10,191 nt of DNA. Origin: Chthoniobacter sp. (GTDB lineage: Bacteria > Verrucomicrobiota > Verrucomicrobiia > Chthoniobacterales > Chthoniobacteraceae). Numbering within the stretch: the first letter of the stretch is position 1; each line of letters begins with the position of its first letter. Both the position numbers and the translations under genes were made by a program. The stretch covers positions 1 to 10,191 of the forward strand of contig JANXWQ010000650.1 in assembly GCA_025351065.1 (NCBI GenBank), in the 5' to 3' direction. The notes under the pieces were generated by a model that was given only the letters and a program-made list of their open reading frames with translations, did no database searches and was not told the origin of the DNA. Shown here piece by piece: positions 1 to 7,567 of this stretch.

Positions 1-1
1 G

Positions 2-625
2 CCAAAATTTACCGGCCGCTTTAACAAAGGCGTCGATTACCTCGGCGACTTGGCGCAATTTGAAAAGGAGTTCAACGAAGACCTCGCCGTGATCGCCCAT
101 GCGGTGAAACATTACGGGCTGCCCGCGAATCTGAAATTGAGCGTCCACTCCGGCAGCGACAAGTTCTCGATCTACGCGCCGATTCGCCGGGCCCTGAAGG
201 AATTTGGCTCGGGCCTGCACCTCAAGACCGCCGGCACCACCTGGCTTGAAGAACTCATCGGCCTCGCCGAAGCCGGCGGCGAAGCGCTCGCGCTGGCGAA
301 GGAAATCTACGCCGGCGCGAGCGGCCATGTGGATGAGTTCTGCGCGCCGTATGCGTCGGTCATCGACATCGACAAAGCGAAACTCCCGACTGCGGACGAA
401 GTCGCCGGCTGGACCAGCGACCAGTTCACCGGCGCGCTCCGGCACGACCAGAGCCACCCGCTTTTCAACGCGAGCTTCCGCCAGCTCCTGCATGTGTCTT
501 TCAAGCTCGCCGCTAAAAAGGGCCAGCGTTACCTCGACCTGCTCGATGCTAACGCGGAAATCGTCGGCAAGAACGTGACCGAGAATTTGTATGCGCGGCA
601 CCTGCGCCCGCTGTTCGTGGGCTAA
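2..625 (+). CDS. uxaE: Tagaturonate epimerase, C-terminal part (5' end outside window)
   Basis: The frame is open from the window edge and ends at TAA 623-625; the true start lies upstream, so TTG at 50 should not be taken as the start. The visible 207 residues resemble the C-terminal part of the UxaE family, which interconverts D-tagaturonate and D-fructuronate in hexuronate catabolism in the cytoplasm. Recognisable blocks are KFTGRFNKGVDYLGDL at the edge, LSVHSGSDKFSIY about residues 46-58, and HLKTAGTTWLEEL about 75-87, which I recall as conserved in this TIM-barrel-like family; the HSGSDK block is probably active-site. The tail NLYARHLRPLF looks complete. A GCAGAG repeat element follows the stop, then a sugar isomerase gene on the same strand, which fits a carbohydrate-catabolic locus. 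The family call is by motif memory, not by a search; function on other ketouronates is possible. Confidence 0.8.
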   Translation, partial: PKFTGRFNKGVDYLGDLAQFEKEFNEDLAVIAHAVKHYGLPANLKLSVHSGSDKFSIYAPIRRALKEFGSGLHLKTAGTTWLEELIGLAEAGGEALALAKEIYAGASGHVDEFCAPYASVIDIDKAKLPTADEVAGWTSDQFTGALRHDQSHPLFNASFRQLLHVSFKLAAKKGQRYLDLLDANAEIVGKNVTENLYARHLRPLFVG

Positions 626-642
626 CCCATCTGCACCGGTTG

Positions 643-740
643 TTTTGAAAACGCAGAGACGCAGAGACGCAGAGTTCGCAGAGACGGAGCCGCCTTTCCT
701 CCGCGACTTCTGCGCCTCTGCGTCGCTGCGTTAAAAATAA
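643..740. repeat. GCAGAG-type inverted repeat element, copy 1
   Basis: The left arm 650-680 contains three direct copies of ACGCAGAG-like units and then TTCGCA. The right arm 702-732 is its imperfect inverted complement (CTGCGCCTCTGCGT, then CGCTGCGTT). Both ends are flanked by A/T-rich bases (TTTTGAAA on the left, TTAAAAATAA on the right). The arms could form a long imperfect hairpin with a loop of about 20 nt. A second member of the same family lies at 8018-8112. The element fills most of the 132-nt gap between the epimerase and the sugar isomerase genes. Spurious frames such as one rich in Arg on the minus strand come from it. Confidence 0.85.
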
Positions 741-757
741 CAAGCACCGCCCACCGC

Positions 758-1570
758 ATGCGCTCCGCCATCACCGTCTCCCTCGTCCCGCAAGCCGCGG
801 GCGGCCCGTTCGTTTTCTGGAACGGCCTCGCCGATGCCTGCGAACAAGCCTCCAGCCTTGGTTTCGACGCCATCGAGATTTTTCCGCCAAACGCGGACGC
901 CCTCGACCTCGCCACCATCCGCGACCTTCTCACGCAGCACAAACTCGCCGTCGCCGCCATCGGCACCGGCGGCGGCTGGGTCGTGAACAAATGGACGCTC
1001 ACGCACCCCGATGCCGCCGTGCGCGCCGCGGCGCGGGCTTTCATCAAGTCCATCATTGACCGCGCCGCCGCGCTCGGCGCGCCCGCCATCCTCGGCTCGA
1101 TGCAAGGCCGCTGGGAAGGCGCGGTCTCGCGCGAGCAGGCGCTGGTCTGGCTCGGCGAGGCGCTCGATGACCTCGGCGACCACGCCGCGAGCCTCGGCCA
1201 AATTTTTCTCTACGAGCCGCTGAACCGCTACGAGACGAACCTTTTCAACCGCCTCGGCGACACCGCCACGTGGCTGAGCGGACTCCGCACGAACAACCTC
1301 TGCATCCTCGCCGACCTCTTTCACATGAACCTCGAGGAGGCCGACATCCCCGCCGCCATTCGCGATGCGGGCGCGCTCATCGGCCATGTCCACTTCGCCG
1401 ACTCGAACCGCCGCGCCGTCGGCCTCGGCCACACCGACATCCGCGCCGCCTACGCTGCGCTCGACAAAATCGGCTACCGTGGTTTTCTCTCTGCCGAGAT
1501 TCTGCCCCTGCCCGACGCCCAGACCGCCGCGCGCCAGACCATGCAGAGTTTTCAAAACTTCACCCGCTGA
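758..1570 (+). CDS. Sugar phosphate isomerase/epimerase (xylose isomerase-like TIM barrel)
   Basis: This 270-residue protein has the length and layout of the AP-endonuclease-2/xylose-isomerase-like TIM-barrel family (PF01261), which includes D-tagatose 3-epimerase, inosose isomerases and hydroxypyruvate isomerase. Likely divalent-metal ligands are E153 in YEPLNRYE, D186 and H189 in ADLFHMN, H212 in HVHFADSNR, and E247 in SAEI; E153 and E247 would be the catalytic glutamate pair of the epimerases. GFDAIEIFP at 35-43 is the usual early barrel strand. There is no signal peptide, so it is cytoplasmic. No Shine-Dalgarno sequence precedes ATG 758, which is typical of this window. The mutarotase gene follows after 2 nt, implying co-translation and a shared substrate. 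Substrate cannot be set from sequence; a ketose or ketose phosphate is an inference. Confidence 0.85.
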   Translation: MRSAITVSLVPQAAGGPFVFWNGLADACEQASSLGFDAIEIFPPNADALDLATIRDLLTQHKLAVAAIGTGGGWVVNKWTLTHPDAAVRAAARAFIKSIIDRAAALGAPAILGSMQGRWEGAVSREQALVWLGEALDDLGDHAASLGQIFLYEPLNRYETNLFNRLGDTATWLSGLRTNNLCILADLFHMNLEEADIPAAIRDAGALIGHVHFADSNRRAVGLGHTDIRAAYAALDKIGYRGFLSAEILPLPDAQTAARQTMQSFQNFTR

Positions 1571-1572
1571 CG

Positions 1573-2019
1573 ATGCTCAAACACCAGCTCATCCACCCCG
1601 AAATCAACGCCGTGCTCGGCCGCGCTGGGCATCACTCGAAAATCCTCATCGCCGACGGCAACTACCCCGCCTCCACCAAGCGCGGGCCCAACGCCACGCT
1701 CGTCTGTCTGAACCTCGCGCCCGGCTGCGTCACGGTCGCGCAAACCCTCCGCGCCCTGCTCAGCGCCGTGCCCATCGACCACGTCAACACGATGGGCATC
1801 CCCGCCGACGACCCCTACGCGCAGCACGGCGAGCCGCCCGTCTGGGCCGACTACCGCGCCGTCCTCGCCGAGGCCGGCGCGAGTGCCAAACTCGAACCGA
1901 TTTTGAAATGGGATTTCTACAAAACCGTGGAATCTCCCGACCACGTCCTCACCATCCAAACCGGCGACCAGGCGCTCTGGGGCAATCTGCTCCTGACCAT
2001 GGGCTGCCGCCAAAACTGA
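1573..2019 (+). CDS. RbsD/FucU-family sugar mutarotase
   Basis: This 148-residue protein starts with MLKHQLIHPEINAVLGRAGH and continues SKILIADGNYP, the family's N-terminal signature. H20 (or H21) matches the catalytic histidine of RbsD/FucU and D28 the conserved aspartate. The C-terminus carries WDFYKTV (113-119) and TGDQALWGNLLL (130-141), matching the FucU/RbsD ring-stacking and NL motif. These decameric enzymes interconvert pyranose/furanose or alpha/beta anomers of sugars such as ribose and fucose. ATG 1573 is chosen over an in-frame ATG at 1270 because homology begins exactly there and the longer form would overlap the preceding gene by 300 nt. It sits 2 nt after the TIM-barrel gene, so it most likely presents the right anomer to that enzyme or to the uronate pathway. 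FucU versus RbsD specificity is unresolved; the WDFY block leans to FucU. Confidence 0.9.
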   Translation: MLKHQLIHPEINAVLGRAGHHSKILIADGNYPASTKRGPNATLVCLNLAPGCVTVAQTLRALLSAVPIDHVNTMGIPADDPYAQHGEPPVWADYRAVLAEAGASAKLEPILKWDFYKTVESPDHVLTIQTGDQALWGNLLLTMGCRQN

Positions 2020-2037
2020 ACCCCAAACAAAACCAAA

Positions 2038-2493
2038 ATGAAACGCCTCCTCACCCTCCTCGCCCTCACCTCCGCCCTAACTCTGCCCCTCACAGCTGCG
2101 CCGAAAAAACCCGCCAAAGCCGATGCGGAAAAAGCCGCCGCCGAAAAAGTCGCGCCCGATTTCACCGGCCACTACGAGCGCGCGGGCGATGCCAAAACCG
2201 TCTTCATCCTCATCATCCGCCACACCGGTGCCACCGCCGAGATGGAATTCTCCGCCGGCCGCGCCGACGGCACTGGTGCTGCACCCGACGGCAACGGCAA
2301 AGGCACCCTCAACGACAAAGGCGAACTCGAATTCACCTTCGACGACTCCTTCGGCAACAAAGGCACCGCCCTTTTCAAAAAAACCGCCGGCACCTACCAG
2401 CTCACCATGAAAGCCGACACCGTCGCCGACCCCCGCGCCGTGAAACTCTACGGCACCCTCACCCTCAAGCGCACCGCCGACCGCGAGAACTGA
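2038..2493 (+). CDS. Small exported protein of unknown function
   Basis: This 151-residue protein begins MKRLLTLLALTSALTLPLTA, a good Sec signal peptide with probable cleavage after the A-rich LTAA near residue 20-21. There is no lipobox cysteine, so it should be soluble in the periplasm or secreted. A Lys/Ala-rich linker (22-38, with AEKAAAEK) precedes a compact beta-rich domain of about 110 residues (GHYERAGDAKTVFILIIR, then alternating strands GELEFTFDD, TYQLTMKAD, KLYGTLTLKR) that reads like a small beta-barrel or sandwich. I do not recognise a named family. It lies 18 nt after the mutarotase with an A-rich leader (CAAACAAAACCAAAATG) and no Shine-Dalgarno sequence, so it probably shares the transcript. 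Its relation to sugar metabolism is guilt by position only. Confidence 0.8.
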   Translation: MKRLLTLLALTSALTLPLTAAPKKPAKADAEKAAAEKVAPDFTGHYERAGDAKTVFILIIRHTGATAEMEFSAGRADGTGAAPDGNGKGTLNDKGELEFTFDDSFGNKGTALFKKTAGTYQLTMKADTVADPRAVKLYGTLTLKRTADREN

Positions 2494-2502
2494 GCGGGGC
2501 AG

Positions 2503-2560
2503 CGCAAAGCAACAACCAACGGTGGGGGCTTTCGGTTGGGTATCGCGTTGCGGCTTTGCG
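2503..2560. terminator. Possible stem-loop downstream of the sugar gene run
   Basis: CGCAAAGC at 2503-2510 pairs perfectly with GCTTTGCG at 2553-2560, and inside them CCAAC 2516-2520 pairs with GTTGG 2535-2539. The structure starts 10 nt after the stop codon at 2493, a fitting place for transcript termination. There is no run of T after it, so a Rho-independent terminator is not established; it could be another palindromic repeat. Confidence 0.35.
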
Positions 2561-2608
2561 GTTGCACCGGAAGTCGCTGCCTTTCGTGCGCCAACGGCGT
2601 AACTCATG

Positions 2609-2758
2609 CCAGCCTGGGGCAACGCCCCAGGGCTCTCGCGGGAAATATCCGCAGGGCTGAAGGCCCGATTCATCCTGCCGAGGAAGCGCGGATGAATCGG
2701 GCTTTCAGCCCTCGTCGCTCTTTGTTTGGCGGTACCTGGGGCGTTGCCCCCAGGCTGG
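2609..2758. repeat. Nested palindromic repeat element in a convergent gap
   Basis: The outer arms are CCAGCCTGGGGCAACGCC... at 2609-2631 and its inverse at 2735-2758, differing by one extra G; each arm is itself near-palindromic (CCTGGGG...CCCCAGG). The inner arms 2654-2675 (GGGCTGAAGGCCCGATTC...) and 2690-2711 are inverse complements with one mismatch in 22 and a 14-nt loop. The element lies between the exported-protein gene and the end of the permease gene, which converge. I recognise the CCTGGGGCAACGCCCCAGG core as a common intergenic repeat of Verrucomicrobia and Planctomycetes (memory, not searched). An additional small hairpin at 2765-2788 (TGCGG...CCGCA around GGGCC-TTT-GGCCC) follows and may belong to it or act as a terminator. 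Confidence 0.85.
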
Positions 2759-2808
2759 TATGGATGCGGGCCTTTGGCCCTCCCCGCAGGACTTCCGGCA
2801 CCCCCGGG

Positions 2809-5800
2809 TCAGGGCGTGAGCAGGAAATCGGAAAACTGCGCGGTGAACGGCTCGTCGCTCGTGTTCAGCGCCACCACCCCCGCGCGGATTTTCGCCGGCC
2901 AGGTGGCGAGAGAGATCGGATAAAATTCCACCCACTCCCCGCCCTCCTGGCGGTGCGCGATGGTCAGCATCCACCCGCGGCGCTGGAGCCGGATGCGGAG
3001 CGGTTTCGTCATGTCGCGCCTGGCCTCCAGATTGTGGATGCTCCCCGGCCAGCCGCTCTCGGCATACCAGTTGTGAAAGAGCAGCCGGCCATCGTTGCCC
3101 ACGCCCACGCGGAGGTAAAAGTCAGGCCCGCCGGTGATGATCAGGTCACCGCTTTGCCATTTTTTCCGCGGCGTCGGCGCGATGGTCGCCTCGAGCGTGA
3201 AATCCCCCTCGACCTCGCTCACCACGCGCGGCGCGGTCATGTGGGACTGCATGTTGTAGTCCGCCTCCACCTTGGGTTGCACGTCGATGGTGAGCGTCCC
3301 GCCTTCGACTTTGAAAATCCCCGCCCCCACCGGATTTTCGACCGTGCCCCATTCGCCGAGCGCCGTGCCATCCGGCGTCGGCTCCCCGCCGGGATGCGGG
3401 ACGACAGGCTCGGCGAGCACGAGCGGCTCGGCGGAGACCGGCTCGATTTTGAAATCGGTGAAACGCGCGACCAACGGGCGCGTGCAGTTGTTCACGATCA
3501 GCGAACCGACCCGCAGCTTCCGCGGCCAGCCGAGATTCCGCTGCGCCGGTTGCTCGACCCATGCGCCATCGTCCTGTTTCCACGCGGTCGTGAAAAAATC
3601 GCCGTGCCGGGCAATGCGCAGACGTACCGGTTTCTCGCGATCCCAGTTATCGTTGGCATGTTGAAGCACGGTGTTTCTTCCCGAGCGCATTGTTTCCTCG
3701 CGCAGTTCGTGGCGGTCGGCGGTCTGGTAAAGCCCGTGCTCCCAACGCAACACGCGCTGCGCGCCTGCATCCACGAGCAGCCCCGCGCTTTGGAAAATGG
3801 AAGTCGCGCTGCGGTTCCACGCTTGCGAGAGATTGAAAGTGGGTTGCACCGTTACCTCCGCCGTGAAGTCCCCTTCGACCTCCCGCAACAAGCACGGCGA
3901 GGTTCGCTTATTGGTATCCAATAAGTAATCCGCGATGGTGCCTGCTGCGGTGAGTTCGAGCGCCTCGCCCTCCACGCGCACGCGCCCCGCGCCGAGCGGG
4001 TCGATGAATTCGCCGCGACCCGCAAGTATCGGCGCAGGCGTGGTTTTGCCGGGGAGTTCGTAGCGTCCGGTGGCGTCGTTGAACTGCAGCAGCAGCGCGT
4101 TTTCCTCCAGCCACGGCGCGGCCTCGGCGACGGTCGGCGGGCAGTCGCTGCGCAGGGAAAAGCTCTGCACGAAGGAGGACAGCAGCGTCTTGAAAGATGT
4201 CGTGTACGACCGGCTTTGCTCATCGTTTTTCAGCCGCAGCAGCCGCAGCAAATCGCGCGGGACGATCTCCACACCGTGCTTCACCGCGAGCGGGAAAGCG
4301 GGCGTCAGTTCCTCGATGCTGCCGGTGCTGGCCACGGCGGTTTCCCACAGCGCGTCCGCCGCGGCGCGCGCGGGCACCGCACCGAGCGCGATGAATTCCG
4401 CCACCCGGCTGGGCCAGACCGTGCGCTGCCGAATCTGCGCGAGCAGCGCGGCCCCGGTCTGCGGGCCGGGCTGGCGCGCGAGGAGATCCTGCCATTCGTT
4501 CGGGATCGGTTCCGTCATCGCGGCGGCGCACATCGCCGGCAGGGCGGCGGCGCTCCAGCCGTGCGGTTTGATCGCGCGGAGGAGGCTCACCGTGGGCGCG
4601 TGGTAGCGGAGGAAAAGCGCCTCGTCGCCGGGCCGTGCGAGGTCGCACGCAGCGGTGAGCACCCGCCGCCAGAAGACCGTGCTCGGCTGCCAGCTACCCT
4701 CCATGACCACCCACTCGCGCTGGTCGCGCGGCGAGCTTTCCGAATGCGGCCCGCGGCGCAGCGCCCCGGTGGCGGCGGCGAGCAGTACCTCGGCATTGTC
4801 CGCCCCGAGCGCGGCGAGTTTTTTCCACAGCAGATCCTCGTGCTGGCGCACCTCGTCGTCGCTGCGCCCGGCGGACAGTTCGGCGAGGCGCGAGAAAATC
4901 TGCTCCGCCTCCGCGCGGCTCGGATGCGCCGGGATTTTCACCGCCTCCAGCAGCGTGCCGAGCGAGGTCGGCGCGGGCTTCAATTCATCGCTCCCATCCT
5001 CCTGCTCCCCCGCGCGCAGCGGGCGCGGGACGATGGCTTTGAGCGGCAGCTCGACGGTGCCGATGTCCTCGTAAGTCATGATCGCGAGGTGCCAGTTGCG
5101 CACCTGCGCCTGCTCCTCGGCAAAGCGCGCCACGGTCAGCGGCGTGGCCTCGTTGCTGAGCGCGTCCACGGGATTGAAAGAGGCGCTGTATTCCGATTTT
5201 TTACGGCTCCGGGTGAGGTCAGTCGTCGCCACAAACCTGATTCTGAGCTGTCCATTGGAGGAGCCCTGCTCCCCCTCCCGCGTGCTCCCGCTGTCGCGCC
5301 AGGCACCCGCCTGGATGAACTGCAGGTGCGTGCGGTACGGCAGGACAGCGTGCTCCAGCCACAGCACGAAATTGGTGGAGGGCGTGAGCGCCAGCCCGCC
5401 GGTGGCCCCGCTCGGATCGGCGAGGATCGCGGCCAGCGTCGCGCGGTAGTTCACCAGCCCTGAATCCGGCGGCGGCACCTCGGACAGGGTGAGGCGATGC
5501 AACCCCGGCTGCCAGCGAGCGTCGTTGGCGATGGGGAGCTGGGCGAGGCGATGACGCCGCACGAGCGCGACACGCACCGTGCCCTCGACCAGCGCGCCGG
5601 CGGGCGCCAGGTCGCGCGTGGCAAAAGGAAAATAGCTCGAGTACGCCATCCACTCCCTGGGATTGCGTCCCCACTCCCGGCCCGAATTGCGGCCAAACTC
5701 CGTCCGCTCCTCCTGCACGGGCAGCCCCTCGCTCCGGTAGCTGGAACGGCCGGGCAGGCCCGCCTGACTGTCTCCCACGGTTTGCTTTGGCAGATGAATG

Positions 5801-6657
5801 GCGGCGATCTGAACCGCGATTCCATCAATCACCACATCCTCAGGCAGCCCGTCGGCCGTGACCTTCATCGCCACCGCGAGCCGCTCTTCCAAGTGTCTCG
5901 GTTTGTCCGCCGTAGCGGCGATCTGCACGCTCGTGCGCGAGAAGCCCACGGACTTCGGATCGATCTCCAGCCGTGCGCCAGACGGCGCGGCAATGATGCC
6001 CGGCCGAGGGGCAGGCGCGACGGTCGGCGGCTGGCTCGCGCGGCCATAGCCCAGAAGTTCCGCCGCGGAGTTGCGCAAAATTCCGGCGATGACCGAATGG
6101 CCGGCCTCACCCCGGCCGTACGGCCACGGCGAAAAATACGCGGCGAGCCCGAGCAGCGCCGCTGCGCACGGCACGCCGACTTTCAAACTGCGCGTGAAGG
6201 CGCAGCCGAGCACGACTGCCGCGAGGCCCGGCAGGAAGCGCCACGCCCAGTCCGCGAGCGCGGTCGCGAGCACGGCGGTGAGGCCCGCTTTCACAAAATA
6301 GACGACCTCGCACGCGCAGGGCAGCGCGACGAAAAAGACAAGGAGCACGGCGCTCTTCGCGGTGAGCAGGCGACGCCGGCTGACCGGCACGGTTTTCCAA
6401 AACGCGAGCGCGCCGCGCAGCGGATCGAGGTGAAGGAGCAGCGGGATGAGCAGCACCGGGAGGACGATGAGCGCGGTGTAGTCCCAGCGGTTCGTGCTTT
6501 CGATCCCGCGCCAGAACGGGGTGAGCGCGGCGGTGTCGCCGCGCGCGAGCTGGGCGAGGCGCAGGCCGAGATGCGCGAGGCACGCGGCGACCCAGAGGAG
6601 CATCCCCCAGCGCAGCGCGCGGAGGTCTTTGCGGATGATGTGGAGCGTGAGGTTCAT
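2809..6657 (-). CDS. ABC-2-like permease fused to a giant extracytoplasmic region with twin DUF1349/LamG-like domains
   Basis: This 1282-residue protein is the presumed membrane partner of the ATPase gene, which ends 10 nt upstream. About five hydrophobic segments occupy residues 14-36, 60-76, 101-122, 126-152 and 158-178; FWKTVPVSRRRLLTAK (86-101) resembles cytoplasmic loops of ABC-2 permeases. With the N-terminus inside, an odd count places the rest outside. Residues 230-550 look beta-rich, 565-835 alpha-helical, and two homologous beta-sandwich repeats follow at about 880-1073 and 1101-1282. The repeats share GAG-x-x-x-VEG, EVEGDFT, KP-hydrophobic-R-hydrophobic-R and a closing F-(T/S)-DF, and resemble DUF1349/LamG carbohydrate-binding-like folds. 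ATG 6657 is preferred to an in-frame ATG at 6762, which would run 95 nt into the ATPase gene and add a Pro/Ser-rich non-membrane tail. Usual ABC-2 permeases are about 250-550 residues. Substrate unknown; export or surface sensing are both possible. Confidence 0.75.
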   Translation of the reverse strand: MNLTLHIIRKDLRALRWGMLLWVAACLAHLGLRLAQLARGDTAALTPFWRGIESTNRWDYTALIVLPVLLIPLLLHLDPLRGALAFWKTVPVSRRRLLTAKSAVLLVFFVALPCACEVVYFVKAGLTAVLATALADWAWRFLPGLAAVVLGCAFTRSLKVGVPCAAALLGLAAYFSPWPYGRGEAGHSVIAGILRNSAAELLGYGRASQPPTVAPAPRPGIIAAPSGARLEIDPKSVGFSRTSVQIAATADKPRHLEERLAVAMKVTADGLPEDVVIDGIAVQIAAIHLPKQTVGDSQAGLPGRSSYRSEGLPVQEERTEFGRNSGREWGRNPREWMAYSSYFPFATRDLAPAGALVEGTVRVALVRRHRLAQLPIANDARWQPGLHRLTLSEVPPPDSGLVNYRATLAAILADPSGATGGLALTPSTNFVLWLEHAVLPYRTHLQFIQAGAWRDSGSTREGEQGSSNGQLRIRFVATTDLTRSRKKSEYSASFNPVDALSNEATPLTVARFAEEQAQVRNWHLAIMTYEDIGTVELPLKAIVPRPLRAGEQEDGSDELKPAPTSLGTLLEAVKIPAHPSRAEAEQIFSRLAELSAGRSDDEVRQHEDLLWKKLAALGADNAEVLLAAATGALRRGPHSESSPRDQREWVVMEGSWQPSTVFWRRVLTAACDLARPGDEALFLRYHAPTVSLLRAIKPHGWSAAALPAMCAAAMTEPIPNEWQDLLARQPGPQTGAALLAQIRQRTVWPSRVAEFIALGAVPARAAADALWETAVASTGSIEELTPAFPLAVKHGVEIVPRDLLRLLRLKNDEQSRSYTTSFKTLLSSFVQSFSLRSDCPPTVAEAAPWLEENALLLQFNDATGRYELPGKTTPAPILAGRGEFIDPLGAGRVRVEGEALELTAAGTIADYLLDTNKRTSPCLLREVEGDFTAEVTVQPTFNLSQAWNRSATSIFQSAGLLVDAGAQRVLRWEHGLYQTADRHELREETMRSGRNTVLQHANDNWDREKPVRLRIARHGDFFTTAWKQDDGAWVEQPAQRNLGWPRKLRVGSLIVNNCTRPLVARFTDFKIEPVSAEPLVLAEPVVPHPGGEPTPDGTALGEWGTVENPVGAGIFKVEGGTLTIDVQPKVEADYNMQSHMTAPRVVSEVEGDFTLEATIAPTPRKKWQSGDLIITGGPDFYLRVGVGNDGRLLFHNWYAESGWPGSIHNLEARRDMTKPLRIRLQRRGWMLTIAHRQEGGEWVEFYPISLATWPAKIRAGVVALNTSDEPFTAQFSDFLLTP

Positions 6658-6667
6658 GGCGGAAAAA

Positions 6668-7567
6668 TCAGTCGTTGTGGCGGAGCAGGGCGCGGGTGAT
6701 GGCCTTGAGCGGCGCGGGTTCGATGGCGAGGTGTTTGGCGTCGGGGAAAAGGCGCGCGACATCGGTGGCGAGCGTCTCGGGCCGGTGCGCGGAATCGAGG
6801 AAGGTCACGCGGCCCTCGCAGGCGCGGGCGTTCCACCAGTGCGGCGGCAGCGCGGCGGGCGCGAGCGAGGCGGTGGTGTGCAGGCTCACGCTGCGGCAGC
6901 GCGCGAGCAGCGTGTCCTTTTCCTCGCGCAGCGCGGCCTGGCCGGCATCGAGGATGACCACGAGATCGGCGAGGCGTTCCACTTCGTCGATCTCGTGCGA
7001 GGAGACGAGGATGGTCCACTCCTCGCGGGTCATCAGGTCGAAGAGCGCATCGAGCACCTCGTCGCGCACCGCGGGGTCGAGCCCGCCGAACGGCTCGTCG
7101 AGCAGCAGCAGCCGCGGGTGAAAACTGAGCGCGCCGGTGAACGCCGCCTTCACCCGCTGGCCGCGCGAGAGATGGCGCAGCTTGCGGTCCAGCGGTAGGT
7201 CGAAAAGGCCGAGCAGCTTTTGGCAAAAGGCTTCGTCCCACGTCGGATAGAGCGGGCGGAGAAAGGCGAGGTATTGCGCCACGCTCATCGCGTCGGGCAA
7301 GTCCTGGCCGTCGGCGATGTAGCCGATCTGCGCGCGCTCCGCCTCGGTGAGTGCGCCCGGCGCTTTGCCAAAGACACGCGCCTCGCCGCTGCTCGGCGCG
7401 AGGAAGCCCATGAGGATGCGGATGAGCGTACTCTTGCCCGCGCCGTTGCGGCCCAGCAGCGCGAGCGCGGAGCCGCGCGGGAGTTCGAGGTCGAGCGGCT
7501 CCAGCGCCGTCGTGCCGCGGTAGCGTTTGGCGAGGGTCTTCGTGTGGATGGCGAGGTTTTCGGTCAT
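6668..7567 (-). CDS. ABC transporter ATP-binding protein
   Basis: This 299-residue protein is a complete ABC nucleotide-binding domain with a C-terminal extension. Visible motifs are Walker A GRNGAGKST (39-47), Q-loop Q88 in ADGQDLPDAMS, signature LSRGQ (133-137, a shortened variant of LSGGQ), Walker B LLLLDEP (153-159) with catalytic E158, D-loop GGLDP (161-165) and switch H191 in SSHE. All catalytic residues are present, so it should hydrolyse ATP. It resembles the ATPases encoded next to YtrA-type regulators (YtrB/CcmA-like). The ATG at 7567 overlaps the stop of the repressor gene as ATGA, indicating translational coupling, and the membrane protein starts 10 nt after its stop. The two downstream products probably assemble as a dimer of ATPase with a dimer of the large permease. 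Substrate cannot be read from the ATPase. Confidence 0.93.
   Translation of the reverse strand: MTENLAIHTKTLAKRYRGTTALEPLDLELPRGSALALLGRNGAGKSTLIRILMGFLAPSSGEARVFGKAPGALTEAERAQIGYIADGQDLPDAMSVAQYLAFLRPLYPTWDEAFCQKLLGLFDLPLDRKLRHLSRGQRVKAAFTGALSFHPRLLLLDEPFGGLDPAVRDEVLDALFDLMTREEWTILVSSHEIDEVERLADLVVILDAGQAALREEKDTLLARCRSVSLHTTASLAPAALPPHWWNARACEGRVTFLDSAHRPETLATDVARLFPDAKHLAIEPAPLKAITRALLRHND

Noticed and set aside
650..680. Short direct repeats ACGCAGAG considered as a CRISPR array
   Set aside because: Units are 8 nt without spacers and are mirrored by an inverted arm at 702-732, so they are part of a hairpin element.
731..1555. Long minus-strand open frame opposite the TIM-barrel isomerase gene
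   Set aside because: Its low-complexity Ala/Gly/Arg/Glu-rich translation is a GC-rich antisense shadow; the plus frame has clear family motifs and metal ligands.
1270..1572. N-terminal extension of the mutarotase in the same frame
   Set aside because: It lies wholly inside the TIM-barrel gene in another frame and is Arg/Pro-rich; the RbsD/FucU signature starts at 1573.
2536..3924. 462-residue plus-strand open frame across the palindromic repeat and the permease 3' end
   Set aside because: It starts in the repeat element, is Arg/Pro/His-rich and has no domain; the minus frame holds the duplicated DUF1349-like repeats.
4216..6699. Two plus-strand open frames of about 400 residues (4216-5463 and 5497-6699)
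   Set aside because: Both are antisense to the permease gene with strongly biased Arg/Ala/Glu composition and no recognisable motif.
6658..6762. N-terminal extension of the permease to an ATG at 6762
   Set aside because: It would overlap the ATPase gene by 95 nt and add a Ser/Pro-rich stretch; the ATG at 6657 gives a typical ABC-2 membrane N-terminus.
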